From: Thermococcus sp. SY098
Lineage (GTDB): Archaea > Methanobacteriota_B > Thermococci > Thermococcales > Thermococcaceae
NCBI RefSeq assembly: GCF_035621495.1
Contig: NZ_CP141821.1
Coordinates: 896,760-960,759, forward strand
Reading direction: 5' to 3'
Length of the DNA: 64,000 nt
The notes under the pieces: model-generated
What the model saw: the letters and a program-made list of their open reading frames with translations, nothing else
Told to the model about the DNA's origin: nothing
The model's database searches: none
In this document: positions 33,073-41,965 of the stretch, piece by piece
How the letters are laid out: each line of letters starts with the position of its first letter
How positions within the stretch are numbered: the first letter of the stretch is position 1
Made by a program: the position numbers and the translations under genes

Positions 33073-33642
33073 TCAGATTTTTCCCACTAAGTCTAAGCTC
33101 ACTTTGAGAGTTTCTTTTCCGGGCTCCCAACTTGCAGGACATACTTGCCCAGGATGTTCTCTCACATACTTGGAAGCCCTGAGCCTCCTGAGGATCTCCT
33201 TTGCGCTCCTCCCTATGCTGAGGTCGTGCATCTCCATGTGGACGACCTTTCCGTCGGGGTCTACTATGAAGGTGGCCCTCCATGAAACGCCCTCGTCCTC
33301 GATGTAGGTTCCGAAGAGCCGGCTTATTTTTCCCGCCGGGTCGGCGAGCATGGGGTATCTTATCTTCTTTATAGCTGGCGATGTGTCGTGCCAGGCCTTG
33401 TGGACGTAGGCGGTATCGGTCGAAACGCTGAGGATTTCAGCCCCTTCCTTCTTGAACTCCTCGTAATAGTCGGCCAGCTCCTCAAGCTCCGTCGGGCAGA
33501 CGAAGGTGAAGTCAGCCGGGTAAAAGGCAACCACAACCCACTTGCCCCTGTAGTCTGAAAGCTTGATCTTTCCGATGTCGTCCTTCTCTGGAAGGTACGC
33601 ATCGGCCTCGAAGTCCGGAACGATTTCTCCAACCTTCACCAT
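33073..33642 (-). CDS. Peroxiredoxin (2-Cys, AhpC type)
   Basis: 189 residues. FTFVCPTE has the peroxidatic Cys49 and GQVCPASWEPG the resolving Cys168, so this is a typical 2-Cys AhpC/Prx1 enzyme that reduces H2O2 and alkyl peroxides. The gene has a TATATAAA TATA on the minus strand and a DtxR-type box overlapping the start region, which implies co-regulation with iron uptake. Confidence 0.92.
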   Translation of the reverse strand: MVKVGEIVPDFEADAYLPEKDDIGKIKLSDYRGKWVVVAFYPADFTFVCPTELEELADYYEEFKKEGAEILSVSTDTAYVHKAWHDTSPAIKKIRYPMLADPAGKISRLFGTYIEDEGVSWRATFIVDPDGKVVHMEMHDLSIGRSAKEILRRLRASKYVREHPGQVCPASWEPGKETLKVSLDLVGKI

Positions 33643-33662
33643 TTCGGTATCACCGTCTTTTA

Positions 33663-33676
33663 TTAGGTCAGTCTAA
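33663..33676. promoter_or_regulatory. DtxR-type iron box, peroxiredoxin
   Basis: TTAGGTCAGTCTAA, one mismatch from a perfect TTAGG-N4-CCTAA palindrome. It sits immediately downstream of the minus-strand TATA (ATATAAAT, about 33676-33683), so a bound repressor would block initiation. Similar to the FTR1 box; both fit the same regulator. Confidence 0.55.
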
Positions 33677-33781
33677 TTTATATGGGTTTGCCTAACAAAA
33701 TGAAAAGTTCCGAAATTCAAAGCATGTCATTTTGAAGGGCAAATTTAAAATATCGTCGGGATAACTTTCTTCGGTGATAAT

Positions 33782-34348
33782 ATGAAGGTTAAGATAATTC
33801 TCGGAACGGCAAGGGAAGGACGGAAGAGTGAGAAAGTCGCGGAATACCTCGTGAAGAAGGCCGGGGCACTCGGCTGGGAGGCCGAGCTTATAGACGTCAG
33901 GGACTACCTCCTGGCCTACACCCACCGCTGGAAGGTAACTCCCGAGATGGAGAGGTACAGGGATAAAATCCTTGAGGCCGATGCCCTCGTCATAGTTGCC
34001 CCCGAGTACAACGGGAGCTATCCGGGGGAGCTGAAGATCCTCCTCGATACCATCTACGACGAGTACGAAGGACTGCCCCTGGGCATCGTCACAGTCTCCA
34101 GCGTTACGGGGGGAGTACGGCTCCTCATGGAGCTCAGAACGGCCGCGGTGAACTACCGCATGCTACCGGTCGGGCAGGTTCTCTTCTATAACGTCGACGA
34201 CCTGTTCGATGGTGAAGAGCTGAAGGACGAGAAGTACAAAGAACGGGTTGAACGGCTTTTCAGGACCCTTGAGAAGTACGCTAAAGCTCTTAGGCCAATA
34301 AGGGAGGAGGTAAGGGAGAAGCTGAGGGAGAAGACAGAGGGAGTCTAA
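33782..34348 (+). CDS. NADPH-dependent FMN reductase-like flavoprotein
   Basis: 188 residues, flavodoxin-like fold. ILGTARE-GRKSEKVA is the phosphate-binding loop and IVAPEYNGSYPGELK the second conserved block of NAD(P)H-dependent FMN reductases (SsuE/ChrR style). Known relatives reduce quinones, chromate or FMN. It converges with the Lrp regulator with a 4-nt overlap. Confidence 0.85.
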   Translation: MKVKIILGTAREGRKSEKVAEYLVKKAGALGWEAELIDVRDYLLAYTHRWKVTPEMERYRDKILEADALVIVAPEYNGSYPGELKILLDTIYDEYEGLPLGIVTVSSVTGGVRLLMELRTAAVNYRMLPVGQVLFYNVDDLFDGEELKDEKYKERVERLFRTLEKYAKALRPIREEVREKLREKTEGV

Positions 34349-34911
34349 TCCCTATCCCCTCCCCCCAGCCCCATGAAGTAAACCGTCGCGGGACAGCCCG
34401 AGCACTTCTTGCCGTAGATGTAGCACTCCGTGCAGACCTTCCCGCAGGGGGCAACTTTCCTCGTCGGCTCCAGCTTGAAGTCAACGAACTCTGGATAGGC
34501 CGGAGACGAACCAAGGGAGACGTCCATTTCCTTGACGGACTCCATAGGCCGTATAGTGTTCTCTATGGTGGCCTCAAGGGCGGAGTAGCTCTCCGCTATG
34601 AGTGCCAGGTTTAGGTTGTACTTGCCGGTCGTCGTGGCGACGAAGACCGTTCTCGGGCACTTTGCAAAAACGTCCGCCAGCTTCTCAGCCTCGTCCATGC
34701 TCCGAACCTTGAGGTTCACCACCGCGGAGACAAAGTTCCTCTTCCTGATGTTCAGCAGTGCCTGAACCCTTAAGTCCCCCCGCCTCTCCAGCTTTTCAAG
34801 CCTCTCCCTCGCGGAGGGGTGGCTTATCCCCAGTTCCCTCGCTATCTCGGACACCTTCATCCTGCCGTTCTTCCTCAGCAGGCGGTATATCAGCAGGTCG
34901 CGTTCGTCCAT
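34345..34911 (-). CDS. Lrp/AsnC regulator with C-terminal Cys cluster
   Basis: About 188 residues. An AsnC-type winged HTH (about 1-55) and a RAM-like domain are followed by CGKVCTECYIYGKKCSGCPA, with five cysteines in C-x3-C-x2-C...C-x2-C arrangement. This may bind Zn or an Fe-S cluster and make the regulator redox- or metal-sensitive. ATG 34911 follows GGTGG; a longer frame reaches 34971 but lacks a ribosome site. It is divergent from the DUF2892 gene. Confidence 0.8.
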   Translation of the reverse strand: MDERDLLIYRLLRKNGRMKVSEIARELGISHPSARERLEKLERRGDLRVQALLNIRKRNFVSAVVNLKVRSMDEAEKLADVFAKCPRTVFVATTTGKYNLNLALIAESYSALEATIENTIRPMESVKEMDVSLGSSPAYPEFVDFKLEPTRKVAPCGKVCTECYIYGKKCSGCPATVYFMGLGGGDRD

Positions 34912-35003
34912 AAAACCACCTTCATTTTGAAGGTTTTTGCCTTCAATTTCCTGGGAAATAAATATAATCATTTCGAAATTTTCTAAAAATTGAGGTGATT
35001 TCG

Positions 35004-35201
35004 ATGGAGAGAAACGAGGGAGCCCTCGACAGGCTTTTGAGGATAGTTATAGGAATAGTACTGCTCGGCATATGGGCAGGCATGAACGTGCCCTACGAGA
35101 CCGTGCTTTTGATAGTCGGACTTATTGCACTGGTGACCGGACTTACCGGCTTCTGTGCAATTTATAAACTCCTCGGCATAAGTACATGCAAAGAATGCTG
35201 A
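35004..35201 (+). CDS. DUF2892/YgaP-like membrane protein
   Basis: 65 residues, two membrane helices (about 11-28 and 36-53) with the NEGALDRLLRIVIGIVL start that marks this family. The C terminus has KLLGISTCKEC with two cysteines. In bacteria this fold is fused to rhodanese domains; the role here is unknown. ATG 35004 follows AGGTGATTTCG. It is 9 nt before the cytochrome b5 gene and probably co-transcribed. Confidence 0.75.
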   Translation: MERNEGALDRLLRIVIGIVLLGIWAGMNVPYETVLLIVGLIALVTGLTGFCAIYKLLGISTCKEC

Positions 35202-35210
35202 GGTGAAAGG

Positions 35211-35834
35211 GTGAAGCGCGTAATCAAAGCCTTGATAATTTCAGGTGAGCTGCTCATAGCGGCCAGTCTGGCACTGATGGTAACCGGCCTGGCAATGAAC
35301 GACCCGACATCAACCCTTGGGTCGCTGATGAGCTATGAAACGGCCAGGAGAGTCCACACCATAGCGTCGTACCTCTTCATCCCCCTCTTTTACGTCCACA
35401 CGGCGGCGGGCCTTCTCGTTATTGCGAACAGAACAGAGAGGCTGAAAACAGAAAAGGCCAGGAGGACACTTGTCGGGGCCTGGACAGTCCTCACGGTGCT
35501 CCTCGTGGTGGCAGGATTTACCGCCTTCGGCACGGGGCGGTCGGCGTTCGGAAGCGTCCAGGCCACAGCGGTGCTGACCCTCGAAGAGGTCGCGAAGCAC
35601 AGTACCGAAAACGACTGCTGGATCATCGTCAAGGACAGGGTTTACAACGTCACCTCCCTGATAGACACCCACCCCGGCGGTAGGGACGCAATACTGAAAT
35701 ACTGCGGCACAAACGCGACCGAGGTCTTTTTCAACGAGCATACTGAAAGGGATTATGAAGCACTCCAGCAGTACTATATCGGCACAATCAACGGGTCGAT
35801 CGTTAATCAAGGAAACAGCACAGAAAAGGGCTGA
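35211..35834 (+). CDS. Membrane cytochrome b5-domain protein
   Basis: About 207 residues. Three membrane helices (about 8-28, 48-70 and 88-105) resemble a small heme-binding membrane domain (His residues in helix 2-3), followed by a cytochrome b5 domain (about 122-197) with the axial histidine motif HPGG and a second His in NEHTERD. Such proteins transfer electrons at the membrane. The start codon is GTG 35211 with AGGTGAAAGG upstream. The stub at 8419-8535 is a broken paralogue. Confidence 0.82.
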   Translation: MKRVIKALIISGELLIAASLALMVTGLAMNDPTSTLGSLMSYETARRVHTIASYLFIPLFYVHTAAGLLVIANRTERLKTEKARRTLVGAWTVLTVLLVVAGFTAFGTGRSAFGSVQATAVLTLEEVAKHSTENDCWIIVKDRVYNVTSLIDTHPGGRDAILKYCGTNATEVFFNEHTERDYEALQQYYIGTINGSIVNQGNSTEKG

Positions 35835-35867
35835 TGGGGACGGCTGACGTCCCCTTTTAAGGTTTTA

Positions 35868-37865
35868 TCAGTTGCTTTCCCCGTTACCCGGGGCGAAGAC
35901 GCCGATTCTGACTGGTTTGTCCATGACCACCGTCATTGCCCTGATTGAGACCTTTCCGTTCTCGTCGAGAACCTTGAGGGCAATCACGGAAATTTCCTTA
36001 CCCGTCTGAGGGTTTCTGCCGGTCCACACCTCAAGGAACGTTCCTCCGAGGTACTCCGGCGGCATCTTTGATGCCATAGCTGGACCGGTCACAGCCACGA
36101 AAACCTCTCCGCCCGAATCCATGACCGCCAGCTCAACGGGCGGGATGAACGGGCCAGTTCCAAAGTCCGTTACGTTGATGTACCTGAACTCTGGAAGCGG
36201 CGCGGGGTTAAAGGGCCCGGTGCCAAAGTCTCCAAGGATGCCCCTGAGGAACGGGGCCGTGTTTCCGCGCTCCATGCGGAAGGCGGTGTACTCACTGGTT
36301 CTCATCGGGGTAACCCCTCTGATGTCGTTCACCCGCTCACCCACGGGTGCATCCTTTACCCATCCTGCCCCCGCGGCTCCTGCGGCAAACCTTCCGGTCT
36401 CGGCCCTGAAGTTCACGAGCTGCTCCGCCAGCTGTTTGAGGTCTGCCCTCTGGCTTGAAACCGGTTCAAAGGTCTCGTTGGTTGACGGCTCAAAGATGAT
36501 GGGCATCATCGTGAACTCCTCCTCGCAGACCTCCATGGGTTCAAGCGTGACGTTGATGTTGAGTTCAAGCGGCCGGTAGCAGAAGCCTCCGTTCGGAGGG
36601 TCTGCCTTCGCCACAAAGCCTATGACCTCTCCATCTATTCCAGGTATCCGGTAAATTCCCTTCTTGTCGGGCGTTATCCTGTCTATCTCCCTTCCGGTTT
36701 TGGGATCCATGAGCACCATGACTCCGGGCTTTGATGAGTTGCTGAGAACCCGTATCCCAGTCTTGTTCTCCGGAACACCCACGAGTAGCACGGTTCCGTT
36801 CCTTCCAAGCATTCCAATGGGTGCCACTGCAAGCTCAAAGGTTATCCCGCCGTAGGTCTTTCCGGTGAGGTAGGCATCCTCGAAGGGAACAGGCTCGACG
36901 GTAGCGTTCCCGGTGCCGGGCTCAAAGATGAAGGGCGCCAGTCCCGGTGATGGACACACTGGGGGATCCTCCGGCTCTTCCGTGAGGGTGGTTAGCGTGT
37001 AGGTGTCCAGGGGGAGAGGCCTGTAACAGAAGCCTTCGTCGTCAACCATGCCAACAAGCGTGGTATTCACCGGCGGAATCCGATAAACTCCGTTTCTATC
37101 GGGCTTGACCCGCAGGACAGTCCTTCCGGTGCCGGGATCAATGAGGCGCATGACTCCAGGAGAGTCTCCCATAGCATAGATCATGAAGCCCTTCTTTGGA
37201 ACACTTATCCTGACAACTGCCAGCTGACCGGCTCCCACGGTTCTTCCGCCCTCACGGATTCTGACGAGCGAACCGCTGCCGAAGTGATATATCTCTATGC
37301 TCTGGGTTTCATAACCCTTGGTGAGCTCCATCATCCTGGCCACCATTTTGTCTCTGCCCAGGGGCACCATCTTTCCGTTATCCACGATGAAGAGCTTCCC
37401 GTCTTCCCTGTAAAACCCTTCTATCGGCTCGCCCGTGGTGGCATTCTCCCAGTAGGCCGTCTCAACGGCGCTTATGACCATTAAATTCCTGAGCTCTGCC
37501 AGCTGGAGGTACTTTGAATATGCCAGCTTTTCCAGCAACAGAGTCTTTTCCCTTCCGATCGAGTGCGTCGCATCGCGCTCAAGTGCCTTGGTCTCTTCAA
37601 CCAGACCGCTCAGCATAAAGGGATTAAGTTTGCCTTTGAGTTCTCTGATCTCCCCGTTGTATGAGGAGATCGCCTTTAAAAGGTCGTCTTGATGCTTTTC
37701 CTCTTCAGAGATTTGAGGAGACATTGTGGTGGGTTGAGACATAGTCTCGTCCGTTTTAGTCTGGGTCTCGGTAACGTTTCTTTGGTCGATACAGCCTGAA
37801 ATAAAAATCCCGACCATTACAATTCCCAAAAGCAGTGCAAAGCCTGCAATTTTCCTTTTTTTCAT
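35868..37865 (-). CDS. Large exported lipoprotein with internal repeats
   Basis: About 665 residues. The lipobox ISGC follows a signal peptide (about 1-23), so it is likely a membrane-anchored extracytoplasmic protein. Two related segments of about 150 residues carry RVKPDRNGVYRIPPVNTTL/RITPDKKGIYRIPGIDGEV, then EGFCYRPLPL/GGFCYRPLEL and PSPGLAPFIFEPGT/MMPIIFEPST. A third region with the FGTGPFNPAPLPE motif repeats near the end. Function unknown. ATG 37865 follows AAGGGGTTTAAAA. Confidence 0.65.
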   Translation of the reverse strand: MKKRKIAGFALLLGIVMVGIFISGCIDQRNVTETQTKTDETMSQPTTMSPQISEEEKHQDDLLKAISSYNGEIRELKGKLNPFMLSGLVEETKALERDATHSIGREKTLLLEKLAYSKYLQLAELRNLMVISAVETAYWENATTGEPIEGFYREDGKLFIVDNGKMVPLGRDKMVARMMELTKGYETQSIEIYHFGSGSLVRIREGGRTVGAGQLAVVRISVPKKGFMIYAMGDSPGVMRLIDPGTGRTVLRVKPDRNGVYRIPPVNTTLVGMVDDEGFCYRPLPLDTYTLTTLTEEPEDPPVCPSPGLAPFIFEPGTGNATVEPVPFEDAYLTGKTYGGITFELAVAPIGMLGRNGTVLLVGVPENKTGIRVLSNSSKPGVMVLMDPKTGREIDRITPDKKGIYRIPGIDGEVIGFVAKADPPNGGFCYRPLELNINVTLEPMEVCEEEFTMMPIIFEPSTNETFEPVSSQRADLKQLAEQLVNFRAETGRFAAGAAGAGWVKDAPVGERVNDIRGVTPMRTSEYTAFRMERGNTAPFLRGILGDFGTGPFNPAPLPEFRYINVTDFGTGPFIPPVELAVMDSGGEVFVAVTGPAMASKMPPEYLGGTFLEVWTGRNPQTGKEISVIALKVLDENGKVSIRAMTVVMDKPVRIGVFAPGNGESN

Positions 37866-38002
37866 TTTTAAACCCCTTTCTGTCACGAAACACTGAAAAA
37901 TCAAAAGAAAATTTTATGGCAAGTGACTTATAAATTAAGTTAGATGACAGGGTATATAACAGTTATGCTTTACAAAATTTAAAGGATTAAACAGAAAGTG
38001 TA

Positions 38003-38536
38003 TCACCTTTTAATAGCAATAAGAGACGTAAACACCGCCATCAGTGCTATTTCGTATGTCTCTATCAGCGCCACCGAGGGCCAGGGGATGAAGGTTCCCA
38101 GCAGGGCGAGTGCAAAGAGTGCCACAGAGCCATAGCGGATAGCCCTGTCCTTTGAACCCGCTCCGTAGATGAGCATCCCAAGGAAGAACTGCACGAAGAA
38201 GTAGGTCGAGACGAAGCCATGGGGCCGTGTCCCGGCATGAAAAACGCCAATGAGCGCAAGGAAGATGGCGGAGATGCTGACGTAAGCCCCTCCAACTGTC
38301 TGGAGCTTGTTTTCCGCGGAGAGCATTAAGTACACCGAAAACGCAAGCACGAACACCGCTGTGACCATCAGCCCGTAGTTGTATATCCATGAAGCCCGCG
38401 CCATCTCCGGCGAGCCAAGGTCGCTCAGGGCGTTGCTCCAGAAGGAAAACCAGGGGTTTTTGCCTATACTCCATGCGACAAAGAGCCAGTATACTACAAC
38501 GCCGGCTATTCCGGAGTACTTGAGGTGCCTCATCAT
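38003..38536 (-). CDS. DUF998-family membrane protein
   Basis: About 177 residues, six membrane helices. SALSDLGSPEMARASWIYNY and the repeat of glycine/alanine-rich helices match DUF998. Members are integral membrane proteins of unknown function. A TATA-like TTTTATT (about 38560) is about 25 nt before the double ATG at 38533-38536, so the mRNA is probably nearly leaderless; a frame from 38575 is unlikely. Confidence 0.7.
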   Translation of the reverse strand: MMRHLKYSGIAGVVVYWLFVAWSIGKNPWFSFWSNALSDLGSPEMARASWIYNYGLMVTAVFVLAFSVYLMLSAENKLQTVGGAYVSISAIFLALIGVFHAGTRPHGFVSTYFFVQFFLGMLIYGAGSKDRAIRYGSVALFALALLGTFIPWPSVALIETYEIALMAVFTSLIAIKR

Positions 38537-38608
38537 GATATCAGTTTGACTCAGAGAAAATAAAAGTTTTCCCAAAACCGAAAATAATATTTAAAGAGTT
38601 ATGAAACA

Positions 38609-39709
38609 TCAGAGAAGTCCCTCTATGAGCTCCCTGACGTTGCTTCTTGCCTTACTGCGGAGCCTTTCGAGGTGACTGCTCAAAGCCTCTCCAATGCCGT
38701 GGACGAAGAGGCTCATTGCCTCGTCGCTGTCGAGTCCCCTCGACCTCAGGTAGAAGAGCGCATCTTCGTCGAACTGCCTCACCGCCGAGGAGTGGAATGC
38801 TGATTCGATTTCTCCTGTATCTACCTCAAGCATCGGCACGCTGACGCCGAGTGAACCCTCGTCCATTATGGTTATCTGGGAGACCACACCGCTCGATGAG
38901 TTCCTGGCACTCTCAAAGACCTTCGCAACCCCCCTGTGAACCGTCCAGCCGTTCTCGTATGAAAAGCCGTGAACCCTCGTCTCGCTCACGGTCTTTTCCC
39001 CGTACTGGAGGACGTTGGTGAGGTAGTCCACGGCTCTTCCGATGGCTATCGGCATGCCCCTGAGTATCAGCCCGCTCTTTGCCCCCTCAAGGGAGTAGTC
39101 CTCGCGGTGGTGGCTCATCTCCCCGGCGCTTATGACCGTGAATGCCCTGACCCTGGTTCCTTCCCCGAGGCTCGCCCTGAGGAGGTAGTGGGATAAAGAG
39201 CTGTGCCTTCCAACGGTCAGAACCTCAAGCTCGGCGTTCCTGGCCTTAAGCTCGACCACGAGGGACTTCGTCCCTTCCTCGGCCATGTCGTAGATTATTA
39301 TCGGGGCCCTGACGTTCTCGGCCTCGATGCTTATGTGGTGGCTGATGAATGCCTTAGCCGAGAGGTGGGATACTATGACGAGGGGCTCCACCAGGTCTCT
39401 GGTAATCCTCAGTCTGTACGCTTTCCTGAGGGCGTAGAAGTGGAAGCCGAGGATTCTCGACTCCTCCGGCTGGGAAAGGCCCAGCATCCCCTCGCTCAGC
39501 TCAACACCCTCCGGAAGGCCGAACTCGACCTCGCTTCCCGATAGAACAACGTGCCCCCTTATCGGAACCTCACCGGCGTTAGCCTCTGTCGGCAGTTTGA
39601 GCGGCGAGTTCTCCTCGAAGAGCTTCCACTTGGTGTAGCTCTTTATGGTTGGGCTGTCACCGTACTTCTGGTAGGTTAACCTTTCGAGTGCTTCCCTCTC
39701 AATGAACAT
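38609..39709 (-). CDS. sufD: SufBD family protein, SufD-like
   Basis: 366 residues, parallel beta-helix of the SufB/SufD family. The conserved C-terminal block is HSSAVRQFDEDALFYLRSRG, then EAMSLFVHGI. With SufB and SufC it forms the Fe-S cluster scaffold complex SufBCD. ATG 39709 overlaps the sufB stop by 1 nt. It is shorter and more divergent than SufB, as usual for the D subunit. Confidence 0.85.
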   Translation of the reverse strand: MFIEREALERLTYQKYGDSPTIKSYTKWKLFEENSPLKLPTEANAGEVPIRGHVVLSGSEVEFGLPEGVELSEGMLGLSQPEESRILGFHFYALRKAYRLRITRDLVEPLVIVSHLSAKAFISHHISIEAENVRAPIIIYDMAEEGTKSLVVELKARNAELEVLTVGRHSSLSHYLLRASLGEGTRVRAFTVISAGEMSHHREDYSLEGAKSGLILRGMPIAIGRAVDYLTNVLQYGEKTVSETRVHGFSYENGWTVHRGVAKVFESARNSSSGVVSQITIMDEGSLGVSVPMLEVDTGEIESAFHSSAVRQFDEDALFYLRSRGLDSDEAMSLFVHGIGEALSSHLERLRSKARSNVRELIEGLL

Positions 39710-41136
39710 CAGCCAACACCCCCGACCTCGCTGAACTCAAGCTCTATGACCTTCTTGAGAACCTCGACGTACTCGAAGGGCAGTCCCTCCAGTATCTCGC
39801 TGATGAAGCCGAGCACGATAAGGCTCTTGGCCTCTTCCTCACTTATACCACGCGAGTTCATGTAGAAGAGCTTGTCTTCGCCGAGCTTCCCGGTCGTTGC
39901 CTCGTGGATTATGCTCGCTGTAGGCTCGTCGCTCTGGTTGTGCGGGTATGTGTATGCCCTGCTCTCCTCGTCAAGGATTAGCGAATCACACGAGACCGTG
40001 GCAATGGAGTTCTTCGCGCCCTTAATAATCCTCACCAGCCCGCGGTATATGTTTATGCCGCCGTTGGCGCTTATGCTCTTGGAGACTATCTTCGAGCTCG
40101 TGTTTGGAGCCAGGTGCCAGGTTTTAGCGCCGGTGTCCTTCATGAAGGGCCCGTTGCTCAGCGAGACGACGTACTGAGCTGTCCTTGCCCCTTCGCCCTT
40201 CAGGACGCTCGACGGGTAGGTGTAGGTTATTTTGCTCCCGATGCTGCCCTCTATCCACTCGACGTAGGCGTTTTCCTCTATTATTGCCCTCTTGTTGTTG
40301 AAGTTGATGACGTTCCTGCTCCAGTTCTGTATCGTGGTAAACTTGACGGTGGCATTTCTGTGAGCGTATATCTCGACCATGCCGTCGTGGAAGGAGAAGC
40401 CCTTGTACATCGGTGCCGAACAGCCTTCAATGAAGTGTATGTAGCTCCCCTCGTCCGCGACCAAAAGCGTGTGCTCGAACTGTCCCTCCAATGCAGAACC
40501 TATGACGAAGAAGGCCTCGACAGGGAAGGGGATTCTGACACCCTTCGGTACGTAAACGAAGACCCCACCGCTCCAGAGGGCGTGGTGTAAGGCTGAAAAC
40601 TTGTGCTCTCCAGCGGGGAATACCCTGCCGAAGTACTTCTTCACAAGGTCAGGGTACTTCTGGAGGGCTTCCTCCATGGGGAGCATTATTATGCCCTTCT
40701 TCTCGAACTCCTCTTTGAGCTTCGAATAGACGCTTTCGCTGTCAAAAACTGCCGTTAAGCCGGAGAGAAACTTTTTCTCTATCTCTGGAATATTTAAGCG
40801 CTCAAATGTTCTCCTGATGTTTTCTGGCAAATCGTCCCAATCCCTAACTTCACTGCCTATCTCAGGCTTGGAGTAGAGGGTAAGGCTCTCAAGATCAAGC
40901 TCCTCAACACCGACAACCCACTTGGGCATCGGGAGCTTGTGAAAAAGTTCAAGTGCCCTGAGGCGGTGCCTGAGCATCCACTCCGGCTCGTTCTTTATCC
41001 GCGAGAGCTCCTCGATCATATCCTTTGTCAGCTCTCCCTTCAGCTCTATCTCCTTGGGGTATGGTACCGCCGTCCCGAGTATCTCCTCAAGCGAGCCGGC
41101 CTTGAGTATCTCCTCAAGCCTTGACTGCTGTCCCAT
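39709..41136 (-). CDS. sufB: SufB, Fe-S cluster scaffold subunit
   Basis: 475 residues, with family motifs LHHALWSGGVFVYVPKG, FIEGCSAPMY and the C-terminal block SIIHEATTGKLGEDKLFYMN. It carries the conserved Cys (ATVSCDSLILD) seen in SufB. It overlaps sufC by 23 nt. The order sufC-sufB-sufD on one strand matches the minimal SUF operon of archaea, in which SufB also holds the cluster. Confidence 0.93.
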   Translation of the reverse strand: MGQQSRLEEILKAGSLEEILGTAVPYPKEIELKGELTKDMIEELSRIKNEPEWMLRHRLRALELFHKLPMPKWVVGVEELDLESLTLYSKPEIGSEVRDWDDLPENIRRTFERLNIPEIEKKFLSGLTAVFDSESVYSKLKEEFEKKGIIMLPMEEALQKYPDLVKKYFGRVFPAGEHKFSALHHALWSGGVFVYVPKGVRIPFPVEAFFVIGSALEGQFEHTLLVADEGSYIHFIEGCSAPMYKGFSFHDGMVEIYAHRNATVKFTTIQNWSRNVINFNNKRAIIEENAYVEWIEGSIGSKITYTYPSSVLKGEGARTAQYVVSLSNGPFMKDTGAKTWHLAPNTSSKIVSKSISANGGINIYRGLVRIIKGAKNSIATVSCDSLILDEESRAYTYPHNQSDEPTASIIHEATTGKLGEDKLFYMNSRGISEEEAKSLIVLGFISEILEGLPFEYVEVLKKVIELEFSEVGGVG

Positions 41137-41857
41137 TTTCCTCCACCGCCGCGAAGCCCTTCTCCTCTATGAGCTTTACAAGCTCCATCCCGCCGGAGAC
41201 GACGAGCCTGCCCTCCTTCAGCACGTGCACCCTCTGGGGGTTCAGGTACTCCAGTATTCTGCCGTAGTGGGTGATGAGGAGTATCGCCGTCCCCTCGCTG
41301 TGCAGCTTGGCTATAATCCCTGCGATGACCTTGAGGGAATCCACATCAACTCCGCTGTCCGGCTCGTCGAGGATGAGAAGCTTGGGCCTCACGAGATATG
41401 CTTGGAGCATCTCAAGCTTCTTCCTCTCACCGCCTGAAAAGCCTACGTTGAGCTCCCTGGAGAGGATTGAGCTGTCAAAGCCGAGCTCCTCCACAGCATT
41501 AAAGATTATTTCATAGGCTTCAACCTCGTCCACGCCCCTTAAATTTTTCAGTACCCTCTGGAGAAACTGGAGGACCTTAACTCCCTCAACTTCAACCGGA
41601 TGCTGGAAGCTGAGGAATATACCGTTTCTTGCTCTCTCTTCCGGCTTCATTTCAGTTATATCCCTGCCAGCAAAGATTATTCTTCCCGAACTTACTTTAT
41701 ACCTTGGATGACCTGCTATAGTTAAAGCTAATGTAGATTTTCCACTACCATTTGGACCCATAACAACGTGAAGCTCGCCCTCGCCAATGCTGAGTGTGAT
41801 ACCCCTAAGTATCTCTTTATCCATAACTTTGACATGTAAATCTTCCACTTTCAACAT
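41114..41857 (-). CDS. sufC: SufC, ABC-type ATPase
   Basis: About 247 residues. Walker A GPNGSGKST, signature LNVGFSGGERKK, Walker B LLILDEPDSGVD and ITHYGR are present; HPVEVEGV and the typical SufC helical domain distinguish it from transporters. It drives cluster transfer in SufBCD. The start is ATG 41857 or ATG 41863 (GGACGGTGATGAAC upstream); GTG 41866 is also in frame. Confidence 0.93.
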   Translation of the reverse strand: MLKVEDLHVKVMDKEILRGITLSIGEGELHVVMGPNGSGKSTLALTIAGHPRYKVSSGRIIFAGRDITEMKPEERARNGIFLSFQHPVEVEGVKVLQFLQRVLKNLRGVDEVEAYEIIFNAVEELGFDSSILSRELNVGFSGGERKKLEMLQAYLVRPKLLILDEPDSGVDVDSLKVIAGIIAKLHSEGTAILLITHYGRILEYLNPQRVHVLKEGRLVVSGGMELVKLIEEKGFAAVEENGTAVKA

Positions 41858-41965
41858 GTTCATCACCGTCCTTTAACTACACGGAATTGGGTAGAAAAGT
41901 TCACTTTTAAAACCTTTCTTCACAAATGTGTGTAATGAAAATTAAAGATGCCACAATCCAGAAAC

